A stretch of DNA of 64,000 nt from NCBI RefSeq assembly GCF_009696675.1, contig NZ_VULN01000009.1:39096-103095 (forward strand), given 5' to 3'. Below the pieces are notes generated by a model. That model ran no database searches, was not told the DNA's origin, and saw only the letters and a program-made list of their open reading frames with translations. The translations under genes were made by a program, and so were the position numbers. Shown one piece after another: positions 14,009 through 23,196 of this stretch. The first letter of the stretch is position 1. Each line of letters starts with the position of its first letter. Source of the DNA: Acidaminococcus fermentans (GTDB taxonomy: Bacteria; Bacillota; Negativicutes; Acidaminococcales; Acidaminococcaceae).

Positions 14009-14037
14009 GGGCTGCTGATCAGCAGCCCCTTATTTAT
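14008..14037 (+). terminator. ctsR-radA terminator
   Basis: Perfect 11-base stem GGGGCTGCTGA/TCAGCAGCCCC starting at the radA stop codon, followed by TTATTTATTT. Confidence 0.85.
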
Positions 14038-14066
14038 TTGACAGCCTTCTTCTCTTTTTATATAAT
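14038..14066 (+). promoter_or_regulatory. alaS promoter
   Basis: TTGACA (14038-14043), 17-base spacer, TATAAT (14061-14066): consensus sigma-70-type promoter, with an ~80-base leader before alaS. No T-box sequence was recognised in the leader. Confidence 0.82.
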
Positions 14067-14148
14067 TTATGGGATACGAAAGAGAAATTAATTTTCTGGC
14101 TGATGGGATTTTTTCCTTTTTGCTGGAGGGAATTTGGGAGAGTTGGTA

Positions 14149-16776
14149 ATGAAATATTTAACTGGTAATGAGATTCGGCAGAAGTATCTTGATTTCTTTA
14201 AGGAACGGGGCCATCTGGTACTGCCCAGTGCGTCCCTGATTCCTCATGATGACCCTACGCTGCTTCTGATTGGCGCAGGCATGGCTCCGTTCAAGCCGTA
14301 TTTTACCGGCAAGGTGAAACCGCCTGCCACCCGGATCACTACCTGCCAGAAATGTGTCCGGACCGGGGATATTGAAAACGTGGGCCGTACGGCCCGGCAC
14401 CATACTTATTTCGAAATGCTGGGGAACTTCTCCTTTGGGGACTACTTCAAGAAAGAAGTGATCCCCTGGGCCTGGGAATTCCTCACCAAGGTGCTGGAAC
14501 TGCCGGCGGACAAACTGTGGATCACTGTGTACCCCAAGGACCAGGAAGCCTATGACCTGTGGCACGATGTGTGCGGGGTGCCGGCGGAACGGATCGTGAA
14601 GCTGGAAGACAACTGGTGGGAAATTGCCAGCGGCGGTCCCTGCGGCCCGGATTCCGAAATCCATATCGACCTGGGGGAAGAACGGGGCTGCGGCAGCCCT
14701 GACTGCGGGCCCGGCTGCGACTGCGGCCGGTTCCTCGAACTGTGGAACCTGGTGTTCACCCAGTACAACAAGGAAGCGGACGGCAGCTACACGCCTCTCC
14801 AGCACAAGAACATCGATACGGGCCTGGGCCTGGAACGGGTGGCTTCCGTGCTCCAGGAAAAACCCAGCAACTTTGAAACGGACCTGATTTTCCCCATTAT
14901 CGAATACGCCTGCAAAGTGTCCGGCAAAACCTACAACGCGGACCCCAAGGATGATATTTCCCTGAAGGTCATCGCCGACCATGCCCGTTCCGTCACCTTC
15001 ATGATCGGGGACGGGATCCTGCCCTCCAACGAAGGCCGGGGCTACATCCTGCGCCGGGTACTCCGCCGGGCCATCCGTCACGGCCGTCTCCTGGGCATCC
15101 GGAAGGAATTCCTGGTGGGGGCTGCGGACCTGGTCATCGACATGTACGGGGACCATTACACGGACCTGCGGGAAAAGAAAAGCTACATTGAAAAAGTCAT
15201 CGCCATGGAAGAAAACTCCTTCCTTCAGACCCTGGAACAGGGCACGGATCTCCTGAACCAGAAGATCGATGCCATGCGGAAAGCCGGCAGCACCGTGCTG
15301 AACGGGGAAGACGCCTTCCAGCTGTATGACACCTTCGGTTTCCCCTGGGAACTGACGGAAGAAATCCTGGAAGAACAGGGCTTCACCATGGACAAGGAAG
15401 GCTTTGAAAAAGCCATGGAAGCCCAGCGGGAAAGAGCCCGTGCCGCCCGGAATGACAAAGAGGGCAAACCGGTGCTCTACGAAACCCGTCATCTGAAACT
15501 GGGGAACCTGACGGTGGACGAAGCCAGCAAAAACGGCAAAGTGGCCGCCATCTTCCCGGCTCACGATACCCAGCCCATCCAGAACGCCAAAAGCGGGGAT
15601 GAACTGGCAGTGATCCTCACTAACACCGCCTTCCATGCAGAAGGGGGCGGCCAGCTGGGAGACACCGGCCGGCTGGTGTCCGACAAGGGCATTTTCAACG
15701 TTACTGACACCAAAAAGCTGCCCGATGGGTACACCATCCAGCTGGGCACCCTGGAACAGGGAACCCTGGCCGTAGGGGACGAAGTGGAATTCGAAGTGAA
15801 CCTGAAACGCCGGGGGGACATTGCCCGGAACCATACGGCCACCCATCTGCTCCATGCAGCCCTGAAACAGGTGCTGGGCAGCCACGTGAACCAGGCCGGC
15901 AGCTATGTGGGGCCGGACCGTCTCCGGTTCGACTTCTCCCATTTCTCTCCGCTGACGGAAGAAGAACTGGCCCAGGTGGAAGACATTGTCAACGAAAAGA
16001 TTCTGGATGCAGTGGATGTGGAAATCTCCCAGCAGGATCTGGAAAAAGCCAAGGAAATGGGCGCTATGGCCCTGTTTGGGGAAAAATACGGCAAGATTGT
16101 CCGGGTGGTGAATGTGCCCGGTTACAGCATGGAACTGTGCGGCGGTGTCCATGTGTCCAATACCAGCCACATCGGCCTGTTCAAGATCCTGTCTGAATCC
16201 AGCGTTGGCGCCGGGGTGCGGCGGATCGAAGCGGTGACCGGCCGGGGCGCCCTGGCTTACACCCGGGAACTGGAAAATCTGATCGGGGAAGCTTCCGCTG
16301 CGGTGAAGGGCCGTCCCAACAACCTGGTGACCCGGATCAATGCCCTCCAGGAAGACCTGCGGGCGGAAAAACACCGGGCTGATGAAATGGAAAAGAAACT
16401 GGTGGCTGCCCAGGCTGCCAGCGTAACGGCAGATGCCAAAGAGGTGAAGGGTGTGCCCTTCCTGGCTCAGGAAGTGAAGGTACAGGATGTGGATGCCCTG
16501 CGGAAAATGGGGGACACCCTCCGGGACAAGACCGGCGGGGTGGTGGTGCTGGCTGCACCTATGAGCGCCGACAAGGTGAACATCCTGGTGATGGCTTCCA
16601 AGGAAGCAGTCCAGAAAGGCATCCATGCCGGGAAGATCGCCAAGGGAGTTGCCCAGGCCATGGGCGGCAACGGCGGCGGCCGGCCGGATATGGCCCAGGC
16701 CGGGGGCAAGGATGCCTCCAAGGTCCAGGCAGGCCTGGCCAAGGCTCTGGAACTGGTGGAAGGCCAGCTGAACTGA
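14149..16776 (+). CDS. alaS: Alanyl-tRNA synthetase
   Basis: 875 residues, full length. Class II core motifs at the N-terminus (LIPHDDPTLLLIGAGMAPFK, RHHTYFEMLGNFSFGDYFK), the editing-domain zinc motifs HTATH and CGGVHVSNTSHIG, and the Gly-rich C-Ala end (MGGNGGGRPDMAQAGG). It charges tRNA-Ala and clears mis-acylated Ser/Gly. ATG 14149 follows GGGAGAGTTGGTA. The strong promoter upstream serves it alone; the TetR gene follows 46 bases later. Confidence 0.97.
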   Translation: MKYLTGNEIRQKYLDFFKERGHLVLPSASLIPHDDPTLLLIGAGMAPFKPYFTGKVKPPATRITTCQKCVRTGDIENVGRTARHHTYFEMLGNFSFGDYFKKEVIPWAWEFLTKVLELPADKLWITVYPKDQEAYDLWHDVCGVPAERIVKLEDNWWEIASGGPCGPDSEIHIDLGEERGCGSPDCGPGCDCGRFLELWNLVFTQYNKEADGSYTPLQHKNIDTGLGLERVASVLQEKPSNFETDLIFPIIEYACKVSGKTYNADPKDDISLKVIADHARSVTFMIGDGILPSNEGRGYILRRVLRRAIRHGRLLGIRKEFLVGAADLVIDMYGDHYTDLREKKSYIEKVIAMEENSFLQTLEQGTDLLNQKIDAMRKAGSTVLNGEDAFQLYDTFGFPWELTEEILEEQGFTMDKEGFEKAMEAQRERARAARNDKEGKPVLYETRHLKLGNLTVDEASKNGKVAAIFPAHDTQPIQNAKSGDELAVILTNTAFHAEGGGQLGDTGRLVSDKGIFNVTDTKKLPDGYTIQLGTLEQGTLAVGDEVEFEVNLKRRGDIARNHTATHLLHAALKQVLGSHVNQAGSYVGPDRLRFDFSHFSPLTEEELAQVEDIVNEKILDAVDVEISQQDLEKAKEMGAMALFGEKYGKIVRVVNVPGYSMELCGGVHVSNTSHIGLFKILSESSVGAGVRRIEAVTGRGALAYTRELENLIGEASAAVKGRPNNLVTRINALQEDLRAEKHRADEMEKKLVAAQAASVTADAKEVKGVPFLAQEVKVQDVDALRKMGDTLRDKTGGVVVLAAPMSADKVNILVMASKEAVQKGIHAGKIAKGVAQAMGGNGGGRPDMAQAGGKDASKVQAGLAKALELVEGQLN

Positions 16777-16822
16777 GAAAACCAACCAACAGGAAAGATT
16801 GGGTTGACAAGAAGGTGTGGAA

Positions 16823-17353
16823 ATGGATCCAAAGGAAAAACTGGGAAAAGCCCTGTACCATCTGCTGGAGAAAAAACACCTCCACGACATCACAGTGGAC
16901 GAAATCGTCCGGGATGCGGGGCTGACCAAGGAAGATTTTGAACGCTGCTGCAAGAACAAGAAGGAACTGGCCCACTGGGTGTATCTCCATATCCTGGCCC
17001 GTCACGGCCGGGATATCCTGAAAAGCCACTGTTGGTCCGAGGCTCTGTACAAAAAGTTCCTGCTGTACAAGGCCAACCTGAAGTTCCTGCAGAACCTGTA
17101 CACCAGCTGTGATGTGGAAGACATCCGCCAGACCAACCGGCGGTTCGTCCGGGATGCCTATCACCTGATGCTGAAAAAAGCGGGAGCGGATCTGACGAAC
17201 CCCCACATCCAGTTCGCCACGGAAATGGTGATCTACGGTGGGGAAGAAATGACCATGCGGTGGATCCTGGAAGGGATGGAAGTCCCCATCGAGGTGATGC
17301 TGGTCCTGTTCCAGGAATCCATTCCCCTGATCATCAGTCAGTATTTTTATTGA
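16823..17353 (+). CDS. TetR/AcrR family regulator
   Basis: 176 residues. N-terminal helix-turn-helix of TetR type ([39 protein letters not shown]) and a helical C-terminal domain (ETR partner domain like that of DhaS/YbiH-type regulators). AGAAGGTG precedes ATG 16823. It lies between alaS and the ireB cluster on the same strand, so its targets are not indicated by a divergent neighbour. Ligand unknown. Confidence 0.75.
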   Translation: MDPKEKLGKALYHLLEKKHLHDITVDEIVRDAGLTKEDFERCCKNKKELAHWVYLHILARHGRDILKSHCWSEALYKKFLLYKANLKFLQNLYTSCDVEDIRQTNRRFVRDAYHLMLKKAGADLTNPHIQFATEMVIYGGEEMTMRWILEGMEVPIEVMLVLFQESIPLIISQYFY

Positions 17354-17360
17354 ATAAAGC

Positions 17361-17392
17361 GGGGGGTGTTGCCGTGCAACAGCCCCTTCTTT
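17361..17392 (+). terminator. Possible weak terminator before ireB
   Basis: GGGGTGTTGC/GCAACAGCCCC hairpin followed by TTCTTT. The stem has one bulge and the T tract is interrupted, so it may attenuate rather than stop transcription. Confidence 0.4.
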
Positions 17393-17409
17393 ACAAAGGA
17401 GGGAGAAAC

Positions 17410-17670
17410 ATGTCTCGTACTACACAGGAAACCACCATGTTCAAACCGGTTCCGGAAACCAAAAGTGTGGCGGAAACCATCCGGGAGGTGGCAGAGGCCC
17501 TGAAGGAAAAAGGGTACAACCCCATCGACCAGCTGGCCGGATATCTCCTGAGCGGGGATCCGGCCTATGTGACCAGCTACAAGGACGCCCGGCTGAAGAT
17601 CCGCCATTTTGAACGGTACGAACTGATCGAAGCCCTGCTCCAGGCCTACCTGGAGGAATCAGAACGCTGA
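17410..17670 (+). CDS. ireB: IreB family regulatory phosphoprotein
   Basis: 86 residues, the normal size of UPF0297/IreB. Conserved parts: [60 protein letters not shown]. In Enterococcus IreB is phosphorylated by the PASTA kinase IreK at N-terminal threonines, here in the TTQETTMF segment. GGAGG precedes the ATG. First gene of the conserved ireB-ruvX-DUF1292-mltG set. Confidence 0.93.
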   Translation: MSRTTQETTMFKPVPETKSVAETIREVAEALKEKGYNPIDQLAGYLLSGDPAYVTSYKDARLKIRHFERYELIEALLQAYLEESER

Positions 17671-18089
17671 TGAGGATCATGGGCTTGGATCTGGGCACCC
17701 GGACCATCGGGGTGGCCGTCAGCGACGAAACCGGCTTCATCGCCCGGGGGGTGGAGACCATCCGCCGGAAGGGGCTGGAAAACGACCTGAACCGTCTCAC
17801 GGAACTGGTGGAGGCGGAAGAAGTGGGGCAGTTCGTATTGGGCTACCCCAAGAACATGAACGGGTCCATTGGCGACAGAGCCAGGGCCAGTGAAGAATTC
17901 AAAACCATCCTGGAGGAACGCTTCCCGTCCATCCCGGTTGTCCTTTGGGATGAGCGGCTCTCTACGGTAGCAGCGGAAAAAGTCCTGATCGAGGCGGATC
18001 TCCAGAGGAAGAAACGGAAGAAAATCATCGACATGATGGCCGCTGTGGTCATCCTGCAGAATTACCTGGACAGCCCGAGGAGGAAATGA
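17670..18089 (+). CDS. ruvX: Holliday junction resolvase RuvX (YqgF)
   Basis: 139 residues with RNase H-like motifs: [18 protein letters not shown] (first Asp), [23 protein letters not shown], and the last Asp in [19 protein letters not shown]. In E. coli this protein is essential for pre-16S rRNA processing; a resolvase role is also proposed. The ATG overlaps the ireB stop (TGATG), so the two are translationally coupled. Confidence 0.94.
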   Translation: MRIMGLDLGTRTIGVAVSDETGFIARGVETIRRKGLENDLNRLTELVEAEEVGQFVLGYPKNMNGSIGDRARASEEFKTILEERFPSIPVVLWDERLSTVAAEKVLIEADLQRKKRKKIIDMMAAVVILQNYLDSPRRK

Positions 18090-18091
18090 CA

Positions 18092-18406
18092 ATGGCCAAG
18101 AACGACGACGAAAAGCTGCTGGCAACGGAAGACCAGGAGGCGGTGGTGGTGATCACCGACGAAAAAGGCAACGAATCCTATTATCTGGAAGAAATGGTAA
18201 TCCCCATGGATGGGAAGAATTTCGCCCTTCTGACCCAGATCCCGGAAGACGATGACACGGACCCTGACGAAGAGGACAATGTGATCATCGCCCGGGTGGA
18301 TTTTGATGACAAGGGGGACCCGGTGTACCTGGATCCCACCGATGAAGAATTCGAAGCAGTCCGGAAAGCCTATGAGGAAATCATGGACGAAATGGATGCC
18401 CAGTAA
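18092..18406 (+). CDS. DUF1292 family protein (YrzB-like)
   Basis: 104 residues, very acidic. Family pattern: VVITDEKGNESYYLEEMVIP and NFALLTQIPEDDD, followed by acidic runs and ARVDFDDKGDPVYLDPTDEE. Always found beside ruvX/ireB in Firmicutes but without known function. ATG 18092 is preferred over 18086 because AGGAGG is then 8 bases away. Confidence 0.88.
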   Translation: MAKNDDEKLLATEDQEAVVVITDEKGNESYYLEEMVIPMDGKNFALLTQIPEDDDTDPDEEDNVIIARVDFDDKGDPVYLDPTDEEFEAVRKAYEEIMDEMDAQ

Positions 18407-18421
18407 CCAGGAAGGCCCATT

Positions 18422-19450
18422 ATGCGGAAAAAATTCTTGCCCATCGGGATCGCCCTGGTGCTGGCCCTTCTGTTCGGAGGCTACTGGTACCTGGACTACT
18501 TCAACACCAACACCAGCCTGGCCACCGGTCAGAAGGTCCGGTTCACAGTTACGGAAGGCATGACCACCTCTGACATTGCCACCCTGCTCCACGACAAAAA
18601 GCTGATCCAGACTCCGGAATCCTTCCGGCTGGCAGCCCGGGTAAAAGGTCTGGAAAACCATCTCCAGGCCGGCACCTACGAAATCACCGCCGGCATGAGC
18701 GACGGGGAGATTATCAACATCCTCTCCAAAGGGAAGGTCCATTCCAACAGCTTTGCGGTGCCGGAAGGGGCCACCATCAACGAAATCGCCCTGAAGCTGG
18801 AACGGGAACACCTGACCACCGCCCAGGCCTTCAAGGATGCCTGCCGGAACTATACTCCCTACACCTACATGGAAAGCCGCAATCCGGATGTGGTGTACAA
18901 GGCAGAAGGGTTCATCTGCCCGGCCACCTACAACATCCCGGAAAAGGCCACCGCCAAGGACATGGTGGCCATGATGGTCCAGGAGTTCAACAAAAAGCTG
19001 ACCCCGGACCTGCGCAGGGACATCCAGAAAAGCTATCTGCCCCTCCGGGACATTGTGACCCTGGCTTCCATGGTGGAACGGGAAGCCACCCACAAGGAGG
19101 AAATGCCTCTTATTGCCGGGGTGTTTGAAAAACGCCTTCAGATGGGGATGCCCATCCAGTCCGACACCACCATCCAGTACATCCTGGGAGCCCAGAAGAA
19201 GGAAGTCACCTACGACGACCTGGAGCTGGAATCTCCCTATAACACCTACCTGAACAAGGGCCTGCCTCCGGGACCGGTGGGGAACCCCAGCATGGATGCC
19301 ATCCGTGCAGTGATCCATCCGGTGATGACCGATTATCTGTACTTTGTGGCGGATAAGGAAGGTTACCATCACTTTACCAAAACTTACGAAGAACATGTGG
19401 CCATGATCCAGAAACTGAACCCTGGAGAAGTCATAGGAGAAGCACAGTGA
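18422..19450 (+). CDS. mltG: Endolytic murein transglycosylase MltG
   Basis: 342 residues. One N-terminal membrane helix (LPIGIALVLALLFGGYWYLD), a LysM-like region (VTEGMTTSDIATLLHDK) and the YceG catalytic domain with the essential Glu219 in ASMVEREA. MltG cuts nascent glycan strands and sets their length. It is in the standard gene order after ireB-ruvX-DUF1292; the O-methyltransferase often next in line is missing, and a U32 peptidase follows with 4 bases of overlap. Confidence 0.95.
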   Translation: MRKKFLPIGIALVLALLFGGYWYLDYFNTNTSLATGQKVRFTVTEGMTTSDIATLLHDKKLIQTPESFRLAARVKGLENHLQAGTYEITAGMSDGEIINILSKGKVHSNSFAVPEGATINEIALKLEREHLTTAQAFKDACRNYTPYTYMESRNPDVVYKAEGFICPATYNIPEKATAKDMVAMMVQEFNKKLTPDLRRDIQKSYLPLRDIVTLASMVEREATHKEEMPLIAGVFEKRLQMGMPIQSDTTIQYILGAQKKEVTYDDLELESPYNTYLNKGLPPGPVGNPSMDAIRAVIHPVMTDYLYFVADKEGYHHFTKTYEEHVAMIQKLNPGEVIGEAQ

Positions 19451-20667
19451 ACAAACCTGAACTGCTGGCTCCCGCCGGGAGCCTGGAAAAGGGCCGGATG
19501 GCCCTGTTGTACGGAGCTGACGCCATTTATCTGGGAGGCCGGGCCTTCGGGCTCCGGGCCTTTGCCGCCAATTTCTCCCTGGAAGAGATCCGGGAGATCA
19601 CGGCCTTTGCCCACAGCCTGGGGAAAAAGGTCTATGTGACCGTGAACATTTTCCCTCACAACAGCGACCTGCCGCCCCTGCCGGATTATCTCCGGGATCT
19701 GGAGGCCTCAGGGGTGGATGCCCTGCTGGTGTCCGACCTGGGAGTGTGGATGACGGCCCGGAAAGTGGTCCCCGGTCTGGGGCTCCATGTAAGCACCCAG
19801 GCCAACGTGACCAACTGGGCCACCGCCAAAGCCTGGGAAGACCTGGGAGCGGAACGGGTGGTGCTGGCCCGGGAACTGTCCTTCCAGGAAATCCGGGAGA
19901 TCCGGGAAAAGATCACCGCTGACCTGGAAGTGTTCGTCCACGGGGCCATGTGCATTTCCTATTCCGGACGGTGCCTGTTGAGCAACTACTTCACCGGACG
20001 GGACAGCAACCGGGGGGCCTGTGCCCAGGTGTGCCGGTGGGAATTCGGCCTGACGGAAAAGAACCGGCCCGGGGAAGTGTTCTCCATGGCAGAGGATGAA
20101 CGGGGCACTTACATCATGAATTCCAAGGATCTGTGCCTCATTGACTATCTGCCCCAGCTGATGGAGGCAGGGGTCACCAGCCTGAAGATCGAAGGCCGGA
20201 TGAAAAGCGTCCATTATGTGGCCACTGTGGTCAGCGCCTACCGGAAAGCCATCGATCTGTGCTGGGAGGATCCGGAACATTTCACCGTGCCGGAAAGTCT
20301 CCGGCAGGAACTGAAAAAAGTCTCCCACCGGCCCTATACCACCGGGTTCGCCCTTGGGAAGACCGGCCCGGAAGACCAGGTGTACACCACCAGTTCCTAT
20401 GAACAGAGCGCGGATTTCGTGGCTCTGGTGAAGGACTTTGACCCGGCCGGGGGACGGGTGACCCTGGAACAGCGGAACCATGTGAAGGCAGGGGAAGTGC
20501 TGGAAGTACTGACTCCCGGGGGAGAAATCTTCCCCTGGACCCTGGAGGACATGAAGGACGGAGAGGGGAACCCTCTTACCGCCGCTCCCCATGCCCAGAT
20601 GGTGTTCACCGCCAAAGGGGACGGACGGATGGCTCCCTTCTCCCTAGTCCGCCGCCTGAAGAAATAA
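19447..20667 (+). CDS. U32 family peptidase/tRNA hydroxylation-type protein
   Basis: 406 residues, GTG start overlapping mltG. U32 pattern: ELLAPAGSLEKGRMALLYGA, DAIYLGGRAFGLRAFAANFS, FVHGAMCISYSGRCLLSNYF with the conserved Cys, and GACAQVCRWEF. Close relatives (TrhP/YrrO) are needed for 5-hydroxyuridine formation at tRNA position 34; others are annotated as collagenase-like peptidases. The sequence does not separate these roles. Confidence 0.9.
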   Translation: MNKPELLAPAGSLEKGRMALLYGADAIYLGGRAFGLRAFAANFSLEEIREITAFAHSLGKKVYVTVNIFPHNSDLPPLPDYLRDLEASGVDALLVSDLGVWMTARKVVPGLGLHVSTQANVTNWATAKAWEDLGAERVVLARELSFQEIREIREKITADLEVFVHGAMCISYSGRCLLSNYFTGRDSNRGACAQVCRWEFGLTEKNRPGEVFSMAEDERGTYIMNSKDLCLIDYLPQLMEAGVTSLKIEGRMKSVHYVATVVSAYRKAIDLCWEDPEHFTVPESLRQELKKVSHRPYTTGFALGKTGPEDQVYTTSSYEQSADFVALVKDFDPAGGRVTLEQRNHVKAGEVLEVLTPGGEIFPWTLEDMKDGEGNPLTAAPHAQMVFTAKGDGRMAPFSLVRRLKK

Positions 20668-20702
20668 AACAAAACAATTTGTAACAAAGTATATAGAAAC
20701 CC

Positions 20703-20732
20703 TTGCTTTTTTTCGGGGTTTAAGAGTACAAT
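20703..20732 (+). promoter_or_regulatory. Promoter of the M24 peptidase-efp pair
   Basis: TTGCTT (20703) and TACAAT (20727) with an 18-base spacer, in a short AT-rich gap between the U32 gene and ATG 20781. Confidence 0.5.
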
Positions 20733-20780
20733 AGATTAGTCAAACTGATTTTGTTGGACGAAGCACAAGGAGACGATAGG

Positions 20781-21830
20781 ATGAAGGCACTGGAAAGACT
20801 CCGGAGTTTTCTGGAACAGGAAAAAGTGGATGGGATCTTCATCAAGGGAGATTCTTCCATCCGGTATTTCACCGGCTTCACCGGCGGGGACAGCCTGCTG
20901 TATGTGGATGCCCATCGGGCGGTGATCATCACCGATTCCCGGTATACTCTCCAGGTGCGCCAGCAGGCTCCGGACTGCGAACTGGTGGAACATCTCCATG
21001 GGTTCTGGCCGGAAGCGGCCAAACTGCCCCAGTCGGACAACCTGTCCCTGGACGGGGATTATTTCTCCTATACGGAACAGCGGGCCCTGGCAGCGGCCCT
21101 GCCCCATGCCACCTGGAAGAATGTGAACCTGGTGGGCCTGCGGGCGGTGAAGACCCCAGAAGAGCTGGCCCTGATCCGGAAGGCAGTGGCCATTTCCGAC
21201 GAAGCCTTCCTCCAGCTGCTGCCCCATATCCGGGCTGGCCGGACGGAAAGCGATCTGGCGGCGGAACTGGAATACAACATGCGGAAGCTGGGGTCCACCA
21301 AGCCTTCCTTCGAAACCATCTGTGCCTCCGGCAAACGGAGCGCCCTGCCTCACGGGGTGGCTTCTGACAAGGTGGTGGACGCAGGCGATTTCATCACGTT
21401 CGACTTCGGGGCCACCTATGGGGGCTACTGCTCCGACATCACCCGGACGGTGGTGTTGGGGAAGGCTGCTCCCTGGCAGAAGGAAATCTATGATATCGTA
21501 CTCCGGGCCAATCTGCTGGGAGAAAAGACCCTGAAGGCCGGGCTTACCGGCATCCAGGTGGACGGAGCCGTCCGGGACTTCATCACCGGCAAAGGCTACG
21601 GACCCAACTTCGGCCATGGCCTGGGCCACGGCGTGGGCCTGGACATCCACGAAAAACCGGTGCTGAACCGGGCCAATGACCAGCCTCTGCCGGCTGGTGC
21701 GGTGGTGACCATCGAACCGGGCATCTATCTCCCTGATAAGGGCGGTGTCCGGATCGAGGATACGGTACTGGTCACGGAAACGGGCTGCGAACGGCTCACT
21801 TCCGTGCCCAAGGAACTGAAGGAACTCTGA
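20781..21830 (+). CDS. Xaa-Pro aminopeptidase (M24B family)
   Basis: 349 residues. An N-terminal creatinase-like domain (DGIFIKGDSSIRYFTGFTGG) is followed by the pita-bread catalytic domain with the five metal ligands: Asp in FDFGA, Asp in CSDITRT, His in FGHGLGHGVGLDIHE, Glu in TIEPGIYLP and Glu in VRIEDT. It removes N-terminal residues before proline. AAGGAGACG precedes ATG 20781. efp follows 39 bases later, a pairing common in Firmicutes and apt because both deal with proline-containing peptides. Confidence 0.92.
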   Translation: MKALERLRSFLEQEKVDGIFIKGDSSIRYFTGFTGGDSLLYVDAHRAVIITDSRYTLQVRQQAPDCELVEHLHGFWPEAAKLPQSDNLSLDGDYFSYTEQRALAAALPHATWKNVNLVGLRAVKTPEELALIRKAVAISDEAFLQLLPHIRAGRTESDLAAELEYNMRKLGSTKPSFETICASGKRSALPHGVASDKVVDAGDFITFDFGATYGGYCSDITRTVVLGKAAPWQKEIYDIVLRANLLGEKTLKAGLTGIQVDGAVRDFITGKGYGPNFGHGLGHGVGLDIHEKPVLNRANDQPLPAGAVVTIEPGIYLPDKGGVRIEDTVLVTETGCERLTSVPKELKEL

Positions 21831-21869
21831 TTTACCCATATAAACTATATTTTTTTGGAGGTTGTTTTC

Positions 21870-22427
21870 ATGATTTCTACGAACGATTTTAAAACTGGCG
21901 TAACGGTTGAAATTGACGGCGATGCTTGGCAGGTCGTTGAATTCCAGCATGTAAAACCGGGTAAAGGCGCTGCTTTCGTACGGGCCAAAATGCGCAACCT
22001 GTGCACCGGCGCTGTGGTGGAACGGACTTTCAACGCGGCTGAACGTCTGGAAAACGCCATTGTGGAAAGAAAGGGCATGCAGTACCTGTACGAAGCCGAT
22101 GGCACCTATGTGTTCATGGACAACGAAACCTATGATCAGCTGGAACTGAACAAGGATCAGCTGGGCAAGGCCGTGAACTTCCTGAAGGAAAACATGGACG
22201 TAAAGGTCATCACCTTCAAGGATCGGATCCTGGGTGTGGAACTGCCCAACACGGTGGAACTGACTGTAGTGGAAACCGAACCGGGGATCAAAGGGGATAC
22301 CGCTACCGGCGGCAGCAAGAACGCCAAAATGGATACCGGTTATGTGGTCAAAGTGCCTCTGTTCATCAACGAAGGGGACGTTCTGCAAATCGATACCCGT
22401 ACCGGGGATTATATTGCCAGAGCATAA
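21870..22427 (+). CDS. efp: Elongation factor P
   Basis: 185 residues with the three EF-P domains. Domain I has the PGKGAAF loop with Lys32 at the tip, the site modified in other bacteria; the C-terminal signature is [23 protein letters not shown] relieves ribosome stalling at polyproline. GGAGG lies before ATG 21870. Strong terminator directly after. Confidence 0.97.
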   Translation: MISTNDFKTGVTVEIDGDAWQVVEFQHVKPGKGAAFVRAKMRNLCTGAVVERTFNAAERLENAIVERKGMQYLYEADGTYVFMDNETYDQLELNKDQLGKAVNFLKENMDVKVITFKDRILGVELPNTVELTVVETEPGIKGDTATGGSKNAKMDTGYVVKVPLFINEGDVLQIDTRTGDYIARA

Positions 22428-22433
22428 CAGGGA

Positions 22434-22470
22434 GAAAATGGGGGCTGTCGCAGGACAGCCCCATTTTGTA
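22434..22470 (+). terminator. efp terminator
   Basis: AAAATGGGGGCTGTC pairs with GACAGCCCCATTTT around a 5-base loop (one bulged G), followed by a T-rich run. Confidence 0.85.
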
Positions 22471-22520
22471 TTCCGGCGGTTTTTGAAACCCGGCCGGACG
22501 GTGGAATAAAGGAAAGAAAC

Positions 22521-23129
22521 ATGAAGACAATCTATCTGGTGCGCCATGGGGAAACCCTGGCCAACCGGCAGGGGATCCTCCAGGGCTGGTCCAACAACCC
22601 CCTGGACGACACCGGCCGGAAACAGGCATCCGCCCTGGTGACCCGGGCTGCCCGGGTGCCTTTGGATGCCCTCTATACTTCGGACCTGATCCGGACCCGG
22701 GAAACGGCTGCCCCTCTGGCGGCGGCCCGCGGCATGGAAGCAAAGGCCCTTCTCGGGCTCCGGGAGATTTCCTTCGGGAAATGGGACGGCCATCATCTCC
22801 GGGAAATCCAGGAAAAGGATCCGGATACCCTCCGGGATATTTTCCTGAAGCCGGGACAGGTGGACCTGGAAGCGGAGGAAGACCTGGCCGCTTCCCAAAA
22901 AAGAGGATGGGAAACCTTCCGGGAACTGGTGGACCAAATGGAACCGGAAGGCACCATCCTGTGCGTCAGCCACGGGGGCCTGATCCGGCTCCTGGTGTGT
23001 CAGATCCTGGGGTTCCCCATAGACAACATGTGGCGGATGAGCCTGGCCAACACGGCCTTCGTCCAGGTGGTCCAGACCGCCGACTACGGATTCCGGGTGG
23101 ACAAACTGAACGATATGGGGATGCTGTAA
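22521..23129 (+). CDS. Histidine phosphatase family protein
   Basis: 202 residues with the phosphoglycerate-mutase-like signature LVRHGETLANRQG (catalytic His9), SDLIRTRETA, FGKWDG and CVSHGGLIRLL with the second His. Relatives include CobC alpha-ribazole phosphatase and broad-specificity phosphatases. No cobalamin genes are nearby, so the substrate is open. Confidence 0.88.
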   Translation: MKTIYLVRHGETLANRQGILQGWSNNPLDDTGRKQASALVTRAARVPLDALYTSDLIRTRETAAPLAAARGMEAKALLGLREISFGKWDGHHLREIQEKDPDTLRDIFLKPGQVDLEAEEDLAASQKRGWETFRELVDQMEPEGTILCVSHGGLIRLLVCQILGFPIDNMWRMSLANTAFVQVVQTADYGFRVDKLNDMGML

Positions 23130-23196
23130 GCCTCTTGACTCATCTGTTATAATAATAGATACATATAAACATCTTACAAATGAGGGAGCGATTCTT

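Noticed and set aside
14067..14148. T-box leader before alaS
   Set aside because: The ~80-base leader is too short and lacks the T-box sequence and a terminator/antiterminator pair.
14158..16959. Very long open frame on the minus strand across alaS (933 codons)
   Set aside because: It is the mirror of GC-rich alaS codons; His/Pro/Gln-rich, no family pattern, no ribosome site. alaS itself is certain.
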